This document shows positions 1 through 8,532 of a stretch of 64,000 bases of DNA, one piece after another. Numbering within the stretch: position 1 is the stretch's first letter; each line of letters begins with the position of its first letter. The stretch is taken from positions 3,038,001 to 3,102,000 of the forward strand of contig NZ_CP084561.1 in the NCBI RefSeq assembly GCF_021789315.1, in the 5' to 3' direction. The stretch comes from Arthrobacter sp. FW305-BF8 (GTDB lineage Bacteria; Actinomycetota; Actinomycetes; Actinomycetales; Micrococcaceae). The notes beneath the pieces were generated by a model, which was not told the origin of the DNA, searched no databases, and saw nothing but the letters and a program-made list of their open reading frames with translations. The position numbers and the translations under genes were made by a program.

Positions 1-35
1 AGAAACCGTAGTGTTGCCAATTACACCATATCCCA
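1..35 (-). tRNA. tRNA-Gln, 5' part only (cut by window edge)
   Basis: On the minus strand the RNA begins at 35 with TGGGATA, followed by a D-arm (GTGT ... ACAC with AATTGGCA in the loop), then an anticodon stem ACGGT and the start of the loop, TTCT, at the window edge. A U at position 1 and this D-arm are typical of bacterial tRNA-Gln; the visible CT fits anticodon CTG. The 3' half lies outside the window, so the amino acid is inferred, not read. Confidence 0.75.
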
Positions 36-99
36 TTGGCACTTTCGGGCCGGTCGAAAGTCTTTATCTTTCGCTCCGTGCCCCTCAGCACGAGTAATT

Positions 100-128
100 A
101 CTCTACCCGAGAGTTTTGCCCCGCACAA
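100..128 (-). promoter_or_regulatory. promoter of the tRNA-Gln
   Basis: On the minus strand, TTGTGC (128-123) and TAGAGT (105-100) are separated by 17 bases and lie about 65 bases upstream of the tRNA. The same TAGAGT hexamer is used by both tRNA-Lys units in this window, which supports the assignment. Confidence 0.6.
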
Positions 129-197
129 ATCGGCGGGCCGTTACCTGCGCCACACTTTGAATAGTCCGCAATGGGCGCAGGCGACGGACCGGGCAGA

Positions 198-950
198 CTA
201 GCTGGACCCGGCCGGCAGAGCCAGCAGTTCCAGCAGCGAGGCAATCTCTTGCCCCTGGAAACCCGGAGCCTGTTCCCCGCTGCGGTTCAGCCAGATGCCC
301 AGCAGTCCTGCCGCCGTCGAGCCCTCTGCGTCCAGGAGCCGGTTGTCCCCGATGTAGAGCGTGGTGGCGGGTGTGCTGCCGATCAGCCGGACGCCCTCGA
401 GGTAGATGGCAGGGTCCGGCTTGGGGACGCCGACGGTATCGGTGCCCACGAGGAACCGGATGCGTTCCAGGCCGGCGCTGTCCAGCTTCACCCGCTGGTA
501 GTCGTGCACGTTGTTACTCACGGCCCCGTACGGGATGCCGGCATGGTCCAGGGCGTTGAGGAACGGCAGGACGTCCTCGTAGGCCCGAACGTAGCTGGGC
601 TGCAGCCGCGAGTAGGTGCTGAGCCAGTTGTGCGACTCCTCCCCCTCGCCCATTTCGACGCCGAAGTGGCCCAGGGCGGCGCGGCCCCGGAGCAGTCGCT
701 GCTCATTGAAGGTCAGCTCACCGGCGAGGTAGCGGTCGTAGTAGTGGGTGGTCTCGTGGGTGAAGATCCGCCCCACCTTCTCCCACCCGGCCTCGTCCAG
801 GCCGGGAAGGAGGTGTTCGCTGGCGTCCCGCAGCGCCGTGGTCATGGCGTAGGCAAGGTCCACAAGGGTGTCGTCAATGTCGAACAGGACACCGCTGACC
901 GCCCCGAGGCTGCGGGACAGGACGGTGGTTTCCACTGCAGGCTGTGACAT
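198..950 (-). CDS. HAD-superfamily hydrolase (phosphatase-like)
   Basis: A 250-residue cytoplasmic protein with the HAD motifs in order: DIDDT at about residues 24-28 (nucleophile and acid/base Asp), a Ser in the SNN stretch near the middle (motif II), a KPDPAIY lysine (motif III) and GDN near residue 200 (motif IV). A helical cap domain lies between motifs I and II, as in the YjjG/phosphoglycolate phosphatase group. Such enzymes dephosphorylate small phosphorylated metabolites through an aspartyl-phosphate; the substrate cannot be told from sequence. Its ATG shares one base with the gltX stop (TGATG), so it is very probably translated from the same mRNA. Confidence 0.85.
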   Translation of the reverse strand: MSQPAVETTVLSRSLGAVSGVLFDIDDTLVDLAYAMTTALRDASEHLLPGLDEAGWEKVGRIFTHETTHYYDRYLAGELTFNEQRLLRGRAALGHFGVEMGEGEESHNWLSTYSRLQPSYVRAYEDVLPFLNALDHAGIPYGAVSNNVHDYQRVKLDSAGLERIRFLVGTDTVGVPKPDPAIYLEGVRLIGSTPATTLYIGDNRLLDAEGSTAAGLLGIWLNRSGEQAPGFQGQEIASLLELLALPAGSS

Positions 951-2461
951 CAGCCGCGGAAAGCCCGCAGGCGGGCCAGGGACGATTCCTTGCCCAGGAT
1001 GACCATGGACTCGAACAGCGGCGGCGAGATCCGGCGGCCGGAGATGGCGGTGCGTACGGGGCCGAACGCGAGCCGGGGCTTGATGCCCAGGTCCTCCACC
1101 AGCGCCTGCTTCAGCGCGGACTGGATGTTTTCAGCATTCCAGTCGCCGATCGGCTCGAGCGCGGCCAGCGCCGCGTCAAGAACCTCGGTGACGTTCTCCG
1201 GCAGGCCCTTGCGGGCGTCGGCGGCGACGTCGATCGCGTCGTCGGATTTGAACAGGAACGCCAGCATCTCCGGGGCTTCGCCGAGGAGGGTGATTCGCTC
1301 CTGGACCAGAGGTGCGGACTCCGTCAGGATTTCCTCCTGGCGGTCGGTGAGGGTCTCCCCCACCAGGCCGGCGTGACGGAGGTACGGGACCAGCCGCTCG
1401 CGGAACACCGCAGGGTCCAGCAGCCTGACGTGTGTTCCGTTGATCGCTTCGGCCTTCTTGAGGTCGAAGCGGGCCGGGTTGGCCAGAACATCGTGGATGT
1501 CGAAGTTCTTCACCAGCTCTTCCACCGTGAAGATATCCTCGTCGGCGCTCAGGGACCAGCCGAGCAGGGACAGGTAGTTCAGCAGCCCCTCGGGGATGAA
1601 GCCGCGCTCCCTGTGCAGGAAGAGGCTTGATTCCGGGTCACGCTTGGAAAGCTTCTTGTTGCCCTGGCCCATGACGTAGGGCAGGTGACCGAACTCGGGC
1701 ATGTATTCCGCGACGCCCACCGCATACAGCGCCCGGTACAGGGCGATCTGGCGCGGCGTGGAGCTGAGCAGGTCCTCGCCGCGGAGAACGTGCGTGATCC
1801 CCATGAGGGCGTCGTCCACCGGGTTGACCAGCGTGTACAGCGGTGCACCGTTGGCGCGCACCACGGCGAAGTCGGGGACAGAGCCCGCCTTGAAGGTGAT
1901 CTCGCCACGGACCAGGTCGGTGAACGTGATGTCCTCGTCCGGCATCCGCAGGCGCAGCACGGCTTCCCGGCCCTCGGCCTTGAACGCCGCGACCTGTTCG
2001 TCGCTGAGGTCACGGTCAAAGCCGTCGTAGCCCAGTTTCGGGTCCTGACCGGCGGCGCGGTGGCGCGCTTCGATCTCATCCGGCGTCGAGTAGGACTCGT
2101 AGATATGGCCGCCCGCCCTGAGTTTGGCGATGACGTCCTGGTACAGCTCGCTCCGCTGCGACTGGCGGTACGGCGTGTGGGGCCCGCCCACCTCGACGCC
2201 CTCGTCCCAGTCGATGCCGAGCCACTTCAGGGCATCCAGCAGCTGGTGGTAGCTTTCCTCACTGTCGCGCGCCGAGTCCGTGTCCTCGATGCGGAAGATC
2301 ATCTTGCCGCCGGTGTGGCGGGCGTAGGCCCAGTTGAACAGCGCCGTGCGGATCAGCCCGACGTGCGGGGTGCCCGTGGGTGACGGGCAGAAGCGGACGC
2401 GGACGGGCGTTTCGGCGGTGACGGCAGGAATGGCAGCAGGAGCGGCGGAGGGGGTAGTCAT
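950..2461 (-). CDS. gltX: glutamyl-tRNA synthetase
   Basis: A 503-residue class I aminoacyl-tRNA synthetase that charges tRNA-Glu with glutamate using ATP. The HIGH-type signature is PSPTGTPHVGLIRTALFNW near residue 27, with HVGL in place of HIGH, and the KMSKS-type loop is KKLSKRDPESS near residue 275. Length and motif spacing match the discriminating bacterial GluRS family. The C-terminal half is the all-helical anticodon-binding region. It lies downstream of the FAH-fold gene with an 81-base gap and overlaps the HAD hydrolase by one base. No other gltX-like gene is seen in the window. Confidence 0.97.
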   Translation of the reverse strand: MTTPSAAPAAIPAVTAETPVRVRFCPSPTGTPHVGLIRTALFNWAYARHTGGKMIFRIEDTDSARDSEESYHQLLDALKWLGIDWDEGVEVGGPHTPYRQSQRSELYQDVIAKLRAGGHIYESYSTPDEIEARHRAAGQDPKLGYDGFDRDLSDEQVAAFKAEGREAVLRLRMPDEDITFTDLVRGEITFKAGSVPDFAVVRANGAPLYTLVNPVDDALMGITHVLRGEDLLSSTPRQIALYRALYAVGVAEYMPEFGHLPYVMGQGNKKLSKRDPESSLFLHRERGFIPEGLLNYLSLLGWSLSADEDIFTVEELVKNFDIHDVLANPARFDLKKAEAINGTHVRLLDPAVFRERLVPYLRHAGLVGETLTDRQEEILTESAPLVQERITLLGEAPEMLAFLFKSDDAIDVAADARKGLPENVTEVLDAALAALEPIGDWNAENIQSALKQALVEDLGIKPRLAFGPVRTAISGRRISPPLFESMVILGKESSLARLRAFRG

Positions 2462-2542
2462 AGTGATACCAACTTTACCAACCGGGCACCGCTGCCCCGT
2501 CCCCGGCTGCGCTGCCCGCAGGCAGCGCCGCCGGGTGCGCAG

Positions 2543-3319
2543 CTAGCGGCGGACGACGGGGTTCGACAGACGGCCTATGCCCTCGATCTCCACTTCGTAC
2601 CGGTCGCCGGCCTGGACGAGGCCCACGCCTGCCGGGGTGCCGGTCATGATGACATCCCCGGGCAGCAGGGTGAACGCGCTGGAGACGATGGACACCAGCT
2701 CGCGGACGCCGCGGATCATCTGGGTGGTGCTGCCGTCCTGGCGGAGTTCGCCGTTGAGCCGGCCCTTGATGGACAGGTCCTCGGGATCAAGTTCGGTTTC
2801 GATCCACGGTCCAAGCGGCGCGGACGTATCGAAGCCCTTGGCCCGCGCCCATTGCAGGTCTGTTTTTTGGATGTCGCGGGCGGTGAGGTCGTTGCCGCAG
2901 GTGTACCCGAAGATGACATCGTCGGCACGTTCTTCGGGGACGTCCTTGCAGATGCGGCCGATGACGACGCACAGCTCCGCCTCGAAGGAAACCTCCTCGG
3001 AGAACTCCGGCAGGACAACGGGATCGTTCGGGCCCACTACGGAGGTGTTGGGCTTCAGGAACAGCAGCGGCTGCTGGGGCACCTCATTGCCGAGTTCGTG
3101 GGCGTGCTCCACAAAGTTCCGTCCGACGCCGATCACCTTGCTGCGCGGAATGATGGGGGCCAGCAGGCGGACATCCTCCAGCTTGTGCCGCACGGAGGTG
3201 CGTTCAACGCCGTTGAAGAACGGGTCGCCGTTGATAACAGTGATTTCCTCACTGCCGGGCTGGCCTTCAACAACGCCGTAAAGGGGATCAGAATCGACTA
3301 CAAACCGGGCAATACGCAT
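2543..3319 (-). CDS. fumarylacetoacetate hydrolase-family protein
   Basis: 258 residues, single FAH C-terminal fold. The metal site is visible as the E...E...D set: an EVSFEAELCVVIG segment (two Glu) and the GNDLTARDIQK segment (Asp). Family members cleave or decarboxylate 2,4-diketo or 2-hydroxy-hexadienedioate-type acids, or act as oxaloacetate/acylpyruvate hydrolases, with Mg2+ or Mn2+. No aromatic degradation genes are adjacent, so a housekeeping acylpyruvase or oxaloacetate decarboxylase role is as likely as a catabolic one. ATG at 3319 is preceded by TAGGCT and seven bases, which suggests a leaderless transcript. A second FAH-fold gene lies at 49397-50275. Confidence 0.88.
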   Translation of the reverse strand: MRIARFVVDSDPLYGVVEGQPGSEEITVINGDPFFNGVERTSVRHKLEDVRLLAPIIPRSKVIGVGRNFVEHAHELGNEVPQQPLLFLKPNTSVVGPNDPVVLPEFSEEVSFEAELCVVIGRICKDVPEERADDVIFGYTCGNDLTARDIQKTDLQWARAKGFDTSAPLGPWIETELDPEDLSIKGRLNGELRQDGSTTQMIRGVRELVSIVSSAFTLLPGDVIMTGTPAGVGLVQAGDRYEVEIEGIGRLSNPVVRR

Positions 3320-3326
3320 GGCCCCA

Positions 3327-3332
3327 AGCCTA
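3327..3332 (-). promoter_or_regulatory. candidate -10 box (leaderless start of FAH gene)
   Basis: TAGGCT on the minus strand lies exactly seven bases before the ATG at 3319, with no Shine-Dalgarno between them. This is the arrangement of leaderless mRNAs common in actinobacteria. No convincing -35 was seen. Confidence 0.45.
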
Positions 3333-3337
3333 CAGTC

Positions 3338-4144
3338 TCAGTCCCTCTCCCTCAGGAGGCGCAGGTATTCCAGCTGTGCCGCCACGGAATTCTCGGCGGC
3401 GCGCCGGACGGAGGGGTCGACGTCGGCATAGACAACGGTGGTCACGTCACCTACGGCGGCATCCGGGCCGAGGCCGGCGAGGGCAGTCCGGATCTGGGCC
3501 AGCCGGTCCAGCCGGTGGTCCCGGTAGGCGCGGACCACCGCGTCGAGTGCGGGCAGGACGGGGCCGTGGGCAGGCAGGACGGTGGCCGGCCCCAAGCGCT
3601 CCAGTTGGTCGAGGGAAGCGAGGTAGTCCGCCAGTGTGCCGTCCGGATGGTCCAGCACTGTGGTCCCCCGGCCCAGGATGGTGTCGCCGGTCAGCACGGA
3701 GCCGGCAGGCCCGTCAAGGGGCAGGTGGAAGCAGACGGAGTCGGACGTGTGCCCCGGCGTGGCAACCACCCGGATCTCAGTCCCGCCGGCAGCGATCGTT
3801 TCCCCGGACTGCAGCACGGCTCCCCCATGGCAATGCGCGGCAGCAGCGGCCCGGACGGGCGCGCCGGTGATTTCGGCGAGACGGGCCGAACCGGCGGTGT
3901 GGTCCGCGTGCCGGTGCGTGACCAGGATGAGCTCCACGGGTCCGGCCGCAGCCAGCGCCTGAAGGTGGGCCTCATCAAGCGGACCCGGATCAACCACCAC
4001 TGTTGCCGCGTGACCCGGCTCCCCGACGATGTAGGAGTTGGTCCCCTCCAGGCTCATGGGCCCCGGATTGGGCGCGAGGCGGAAACGCGTCAGCGGGCTG
4101 CTGCCGGTGAAGGCGCTGGTGGTGTCCTGGTTCACGTGTTTCAT
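3338..4144 (-). CDS. MBL-fold metallo-hydrolase
   Basis: 268 residues from ATG 4144. The open frame extends to 4192, but those residues are low in similarity to any domain. The metallo-beta-lactamase motif THRHADH lies at about residues 76-82, followed by GHTSDSVCFHLP (third His), an LTGD Asp and PAHGP near the C-terminus, giving the usual two-zinc site. The C-terminal region resembles the winged-helix tail of LACTB2-type hydrolases (ribonuclease or thioesterase-like). The substrate is not known. It sits on the same strand just upstream of the FAH-fold gene with an 18-base gap, so the two may be co-expressed even though the downstream gene seems to have its own -10 box. Confidence 0.85.
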   Translation of the reverse strand: MKHVNQDTTSAFTGSSPLTRFRLAPNPGPMSLEGTNSYIVGEPGHAATVVVDPGPLDEAHLQALAAAGPVELILVTHRHADHTAGSARLAEITGAPVRAAAAAHCHGGAVLQSGETIAAGGTEIRVVATPGHTSDSVCFHLPLDGPAGSVLTGDTILGRGTTVLDHPDGTLADYLASLDQLERLGPATVLPAHGPVLPALDAVVRAYRDHRLDRLAQIRTALAGLGPDAAVGDVTTVVYADVDPSVRRAAENSVAAQLEYLRLLRERD

Positions 4145-4201
4145 TGTGTCATCCCGGAAAAGCGACCGGCAGCAGCACAACGACAGGAGCAAAAAGACAG
4201 C

Positions 4202-4264
4202 AGAACGACGACGGGCGGCCGGTGAGCTGCCGAAACAGCCCAGCCGGCCACCCGCCGTCGTTCT
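4202..4264 (-). terminator. Rho-independent terminator after ilvE
   Basis: Two 21-base arms (4202-4222 and 4244-4264) pair with two mismatches around a 21-base loop. On the minus strand the stem is followed shortly by CTTTTTG. It starts 22 bases after the ilvE stop. Confidence 0.75.
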
Positions 4265-4285
4265 AAAAAGAGTCAGCCGAAACGG

Positions 4286-5398
4286 CTAGGCGAGCCGGGT
4301 CAGCCAGCCGTGGGTGTCCTCCACGGCGCCCGTCTGGATGCCAAGCAGCTGGGCGCGGATGGCCATGGTGGTCTCCCCGGCCTTGGCGTCCTCGGAGCCG
4401 ATGTACTCCGTGGCGTCCTTGAGGACGCCGATGGGCGTGATCACAGCGGCGGTGCCGCAGGCGAAGACCTCGGCGATGTCGCCGGAGGCAACGCCGTCGC
4501 GCCACTCATCCAGGGTGATCTTCCGCTCGGTCACCTCGCGGCCCATGTCCTTGGCGACCTGCATGATCGAGGACCGGGTCACGCCCTCGAGGATGGTGCC
4601 GCTCAGCGCGGGCGTCACCAGCGAGCCGTCCTTCATGACGAAGAAGACGTTCATTCCGCCCAGTTCCTCAACGGCGTTGTCGTTGAACTGGTCCAGGAAC
4701 AGCACCTGCTTGCAGCCGTTCGCTTCGGCCTCCTGCTGCGCGATGAGCGACGCGGCGTAGTTGCCGCCGCACTTCGCAGCGCCCGTGCCGCCGCGGCCTG
4801 CCCGCGCGTACTCGCGAGAAATCCAGATCGAAATCGGCTTGAGCTCGCCGCCGAAGTAGTTCCCGGCCGGCGAGGCAATGACGCGGAACGACACCTCACG
4901 CGCTGCCCGCACGCCCAGGAATGCCTCGGTAGCGATCATGAACGGGCGCAGGTACAGGGCCTCGCCGTCACCGGAAGGAACCCATTCCTTGTCCGCCGCC
5001 ACAAGCTCGCGGATGGCGCCCAGGAAGTATTCGGCCGGAATCTCCGGAAGCGCCAACCGGCGGGCGGACTTGTTCATCCGGGCGGCGTTGGCCTCGGGCC
5101 GAAAGCTCCAGATGGAGCCGTCCGCGTGACGGTATGCCTTCAGTCCCTCGAAGATTTCCTGCCCGTAGTGCAGCACAGCGGCCGACGGGTCCAGCATGAT
5201 CGGCCCGTAGGCCTCGATCCGAGCATCATGCCATCCGCCCTGGCCGCTGGCGTCGACCGTGTAGTCAACAATCGCAGTGTGGTCGGTGAAGTGGTCGCCA
5301 AAGCCTGGGTTCGCCAGGATGGCTGCACGCTCCTCAGCAGACTTCGGGGTGGCCGAAGGCTGCTGGGTGAATTCGACGCCATGGGCAGTCTGAGTCAT
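4286..5398 (-). CDS. ilvE: branched-chain amino acid aminotransferase
   Basis: A 370-residue fold-type IV PLP enzyme that interconverts leucine, isoleucine and valine with their 2-keto acids using glutamate/2-oxoglutarate. The PLP lysine is in the GTGAAKCGGNYAAS segment near residue 205; LEELGGMNVFFV and the downstream TPALSGTILEGVTR loop are family-typical. Length and the AKCGGNYA signature match the longer actinobacterial/eukaryotic-type IlvE. Start ATG 5398 has a GGAGG Shine-Dalgarno six bases upstream. It is a separate unit from leuB and ends in a strong terminator, but belongs functionally with the ilv/leu genes of this window. Confidence 0.97.
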   Translation of the reverse strand: MTQTAHGVEFTQQPSATPKSAEERAAILANPGFGDHFTDHTAIVDYTVDASGQGGWHDARIEAYGPIMLDPSAAVLHYGQEIFEGLKAYRHADGSIWSFRPEANAARMNKSARRLALPEIPAEYFLGAIRELVAADKEWVPSGDGEALYLRPFMIATEAFLGVRAAREVSFRVIASPAGNYFGGELKPISIWISREYARAGRGGTGAAKCGGNYAASLIAQQEAEANGCKQVLFLDQFNDNAVEELGGMNVFFVMKDGSLVTPALSGTILEGVTRSSIMQVAKDMGREVTERKITLDEWRDGVASGDIAEVFACGTAAVITPIGVLKDATEYIGSEDAKAGETTMAIRAQLLGIQTGAVEDTHGWLTRLA

Positions 5399-5498
5399 GG
5401 TTCCTCCACGGTCGGCTGCCTGGCATCTGAACGTGGTTCAGCATCGGACCACGGCAGCGATTGGTAATTCAGGTCAAGCTTACGCCTGCTGGCGGAGG

Positions 5499-6551
5499 CT
5501 AAACGGCCGCCGCAATGGCGTCACCGATGGCGCTTGTGCTGCGCACTTCGCCGTTGCGGCTTTCGACGTCGGCCACCACCGCGGACTCAATCTTCCGGGC
5601 CGCATCGGGGTAGCCCAAGTGCTCCAGGAGGAGGGCCGCGGACAGGATCGCAGCGGTGGGGTCCGCCTTCTGCTGGCCGGCAATGTCGGGCGCGGAACCG
5701 TGGACCGGTTCGAACATGGACGGTGCCGTGCGGTCCATGTTGATGTTGCCCGAGGCGGCCAGTCCGATTCCGCCGGTGATAGCGGCAGCAAGGTCGGTAA
5801 TGATGTCGCCGAAGAGGTTGTCGGTGACGATGACGTCGAAGCGGGCGGGATCGGTGACCATGAAGATGGTCGCGGCATCGATGTGCAGGTAGTCGTGGGT
5901 GACCTCGGGGAATTCCTTGGCCACGGCCTCGACGGTGCGCTTCCACAGGTGGCCGGCAAAGACCAGCACGTTGTGCTTGTGGACCAGGGTCAGCTTCTTG
6001 CGCGGGCGCTCGTTGGCGCGCCGGAACGCGTCCCGGACCACGCGCTCCACGCCGTGGGCAGTGTTCAGGGAAACCTCGGTGGCCACCTCGTGTGGTGTGC
6101 CGCCGCGCAGGGTGCCGCCGTTGCCCACGTAAGGACCCTCGGTTCCTTCACGGACAACAATGAAATCGATGTTGCCCGGTTCAGCCAGCGGGCTGCCCAC
6201 CGTGCCGTAGAGCCGCGAGGGGCGCAGGTTGACGTAGTGGTCAAGGCTGAAGCGCAGCTTGAGGAGCAGTTCGCGTTCAATCAGTCCGGACGGGATGCGG
6301 GTGTCCCCCGGCGCTGCGCCGATGGCACCGAAGAGGATGGCATCCCGCGACTTCAGGTCCTCGAGGACAGCCTCCGGAAGGGTCTCGCCGGTCTCAAGCC
6401 AGTGCTGGGCACCGAGCTTGTAGTGGGTCTGGTCGAGGGTGACGCCCTCGGCGGCCACCACCTTTTCGAGAACCTTCAGGGCTTCGGCGGTGACCTCCGG
6501 GCCAATGCCGTCGCCCGGGATGACAGCGAGATTGATGGTAGATGCGCTCAT
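5499..6551 (-). CDS. leuB: 3-isopropylmalate dehydrogenase
   Basis: 350 residues. Oxidatively decarboxylates (2R,3S)-3-isopropylmalate to 2-ketoisocaproate with NAD+ in leucine synthesis. Visible family elements are VIPGDGIGPEV near the N-terminus, the LLLKLRFSLDHYVNLRPSRL substrate segment, the VREGTEGPYVG loop, and the TDNLFGDIITDLAAAITGGIG and EPVHGSAPDIAGQ metal/NAD motifs. The shorter NAD-dependent actinobacterial type fits. The ATG lies six bases after a TACCCT hexamer with TTGACC upstream, so the mRNA may be leaderless. Confidence 0.97.
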   Translation of the reverse strand: MSASTINLAVIPGDGIGPEVTAEALKVLEKVVAAEGVTLDQTHYKLGAQHWLETGETLPEAVLEDLKSRDAILFGAIGAAPGDTRIPSGLIERELLLKLRFSLDHYVNLRPSRLYGTVGSPLAEPGNIDFIVVREGTEGPYVGNGGTLRGGTPHEVATEVSLNTAHGVERVVRDAFRRANERPRKKLTLVHKHNVLVFAGHLWKRTVEAVAKEFPEVTHDYLHIDAATIFMVTDPARFDVIVTDNLFGDIITDLAAAITGGIGLAASGNINMDRTAPSMFEPVHGSAPDIAGQQKADPTAAILSAALLLEHLGYPDAARKIESAVVADVESRNGEVRSTSAIGDAIAAAV

Positions 6552-6557
6552 CTTTTC

Positions 6558-6588
6558 AGGGTAGCCAAGCCATCCACATTCTGGTCAA
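6558..6588 (-). promoter_or_regulatory. candidate leuB promoter
   Basis: Minus strand TTGACC (6588-6583) and TACCCT (6563-6558), 19 bases apart. TACCCT is followed by GAAAAG and the leuB ATG, so transcription would start at or next to the start codon. Confidence 0.4.
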
Positions 6589-6620
6589 GCCGTCTCAGCA
6601 TCCGAACAGCGGTCCCGCGC

Positions 6621-7412
6621 TCACGCTCCTGCTGGTGACGCCACCACAGCCACGTTCCTGCCCCAAAGGTCCTCCGTATAGCAACTGATCAGGACCAGGC
6701 GGTTGGGGACGACGTCCCAGATCGGGCTGTCCTTCAGGGTTGACTTGGTGTAGGTGGTCACTGAGTCAACCCTGTACTTGAGTTGCCCTGCCGCCGTGTG
6801 CACGGTGAACACGTCTCCGCGCCCGGCGCGCGTGCTGAGCCGGTTGAATGGAGCGTCAAGGCCTTCCCAGCTGTGGCCGACGACGTAGGTGGTGTTCCGG
6901 GAACCGGAACCGGGCATCCCGTACGGGGTGAGCCAATAGCCGTCCAGGGTCACCGGAGGGACGATTGACTGCGATTGCACGTCGCTGCTGCTGGGTTTCA
7001 ACGGGTGCACCGGGACGTCCATCCCAATGTCCGGATAGACAATGCGTTGTGGAGCAGATCCGGGACGGCCCGCCACCCCTGCTGTGGATGCCTTGCCCGC
7101 CGCAGCCGTGGACTGGGCGGCCGGACTGGCGTTGCCCGCAAGGCTGAGTGCCGGCGGCTCGGCCGACACCGCGGGCGGTGCCGCCGCTGCGTGCAAGGCG
7201 GGAACCTGACCGGCCGGCGGGTGCGCCGTTGTGCCGGCGTACAGCAGCCACGATCCCAACAGCCCCACAAGACAAAACGTCAGCACTGCCAGCTCTACGC
7301 GGCCATATGCCAGCATGCGCCTGCCAACCCAAATCCGGAGACGGCTGCGGCGCCGCCGGGCGGGTTCCACTCCGGGCAGGCGTTCTTCCCGCTGCCGGCG
7401 ATGGGTTGCCAT
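6621..7412 (-). CDS. class F sortase
   Basis: 263 residues from ATG 7412; an upstream in-frame ATG at 7496 would add 28 residues. A basic N-terminus is followed by one membrane segment (about residues 41-58) and a low-complexity Ala/Pro linker. The C-terminal sortase domain has the catalytic His in YVVGHSWEG (about residue 180), the Cys in LVLISCYTED (about residue 244) and an Arg in the final strand (GRNVAVV). The ISC context in place of TLTC points to the class F actinobacterial group. Sortases join cell-surface proteins to the envelope after cutting a C-terminal sorting signal. The gene just upstream on the same strand (7517-8251) encodes a secreted protein with a C-terminal membrane anchor and is the obvious candidate substrate. 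Confidence 0.85.
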   Translation of the reverse strand: MATHRRQREERLPGVEPARRRRSRLRIWVGRRMLAYGRVELAVLTFCLVGLLGSWLLYAGTTAHPPAGQVPALHAAAAPPAVSAEPPALSLAGNASPAAQSTAAAGKASTAGVAGRPGSAPQRIVYPDIGMDVPVHPLKPSSSDVQSQSIVPPVTLDGYWLTPYGMPGSGSRNTTYVVGHSWEGLDAPFNRLSTRAGRGDVFTVHTAAGQLKYRVDSVTTYTKSTLKDSPIWDVVPNRLVLISCYTEDLWGRNVAVVASPAGA

Positions 7413-7516
7413 GAAACTCCTCGGGCTAAGAGGCGCTGTTCCTGTGGTGAAGGACCGGTCCTCGGGGTGGTCCTGTGCGGGTGCCCGTGGGCTCAAGGCA
7501 CCCGCACGACTGCTTG

Positions 7517-8251
7517 TTATGCCTTATGTTTCCTGGCACGGACCCCGCTCTTGACTAGCACACCGCCTGAAAGCGCGGCAAACAGTCCCGTCACCGCAGC
7601 CAGCCAGGCCGGAATGCCGGCGTCATGTTCGGAGCCCGCGGCGGCGGCGGTCTGCACGTTGAAGCCGGCGTTGGGCGCGGGCGGGACAACAGCAGCCACC
7701 GCGGGAGCCGGCTGCGCCGGGGCGGCCACGACAGGCTTGACCGCCTGCGGCTTCACCACAGGTTTGACGACAGGCGTAACTGCTGGCGGCTTCACCACAG
7801 GCTGCTGCTCAACCGGCGGCTGCTCAGCAGGTGGCTGCTCGACCGGCGGCTGCTCGACCGGCGGCTGCTCAGCAGGTGGCTGCTCGACCGGCGGCTGCTC
7901 AACGGGCGGTTCCTCGTACGGGGGTCCCTCGGACGGGGGTTCCTCGTACGGCGGCTCTTCGTACGGCGGCTCCTCGTAGCCTCCGCCCGGTCCCTCATTG
8001 CCGCCCGGCCCTTGGTTGTCGCCCGGTCCCTGATTGTCGTCCGGTCCTTCATTGCCGCAGTCGTCGTCGCTACCGCCCGAGGAGCGCTGGATACTGACAG
8101 TCAGCGCGGAGAAGTCGTCATCGGAGCCGAACACCTGGCAGTTCTGGCCTGAACCCCCGCTGTCATCGCCAGATTGCGCAAGCGCAGCAGGAAGTGAGGT
8201 GCCGAGGAGTCCCACACCCACAAGAGCAGCCGTTGCTAAAACTCGTTTCAT
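7517..8251 (-). CDS. secreted Pro/Glu/Gln-repeat surface protein, candidate sortase substrate
   Basis: 244 residues. A signal peptide (about 1-25, ending near PAALAQ) is followed by an acidic Ser/Gly/Asp region with two Cys, then NQGPG-type repeats, YEEPP repeats, and alternating VEQPP/AEQPP repeats (about residues 75-150). Next comes a Val/Lys/Pro stretch, PNAGF (193-197), one hydrophobic segment (about 216-232) and a basic tail RARKHK. The overall plan is that of a wall-anchored protein, but no LPXTG is present. PNAGFNVQT, about 20 residues before the membrane segment, is the best candidate for a sorting motif. The start has a GGAGGGG ribosome site. Function is unknown; a wall-spanning stalk is a reasonable guess. 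Confidence 0.8.
   Translation of the reverse strand: MKRVLATAALVGVGLLGTSLPAALAQSGDDSGGSGQNCQVFGSDDDFSALTVSIQRSSGGSDDDCGNEGPDDNQGPGDNQGPGGNEGPGGGYEEPPYEEPPYEEPPSEGPPYEEPPVEQPPVEQPPAEQPPVEQPPVEQPPAEQPPVEQQPVVKPPAVTPVVKPVVKPQAVKPVVAAPAQPAPAVAAVVPPAPNAGFNVQTAAAAGSEHDAGIPAWLAAVTGLFAALSGGVLVKSGVRARKHKA
7795..8060. repeat. tandem codon repeats in the surface protein
   Basis: 15-base units encoding VEQPP, AEQPP and YEEPP, then degenerate units encoding NQGPG/NEGPG. The third codon positions are similar between copies, suggesting recent slippage expansion or contraction. Confidence 0.85.
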
Positions 8252-8532
8252 TTTCTGTCCCCTCCAGGTCCGTTTTAAACTGACCAGTCGGGGGAAGAGA
8301 CCGTTCCTGATTCGCTCGGCACCTGGTGGTTGGGACCACGGCGACCACTAGCGGTGTGGAACCGGAACCCCCGAATGAGATGCCAGTTTGCTTGTTCCTT
8401 CAGGGTAGGTTTGCCGTTTTATCCGCGTCCCGAGTAGCCGGTACCTGTTTGTACAGCCCGTCCCACTTGCTTCACTGGTAACACCACTCACATGCGCATC
8501 AGGGTACCGGGGCTACATGGCGAAGTGGGCTG

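Noticed and set aside
7795..8060. CRISPR or tandem DNA repeat array
   Set aside because: The repeats are 15-base codon units within one continuous reading frame with signal peptide and anchor; there are no unique spacers.
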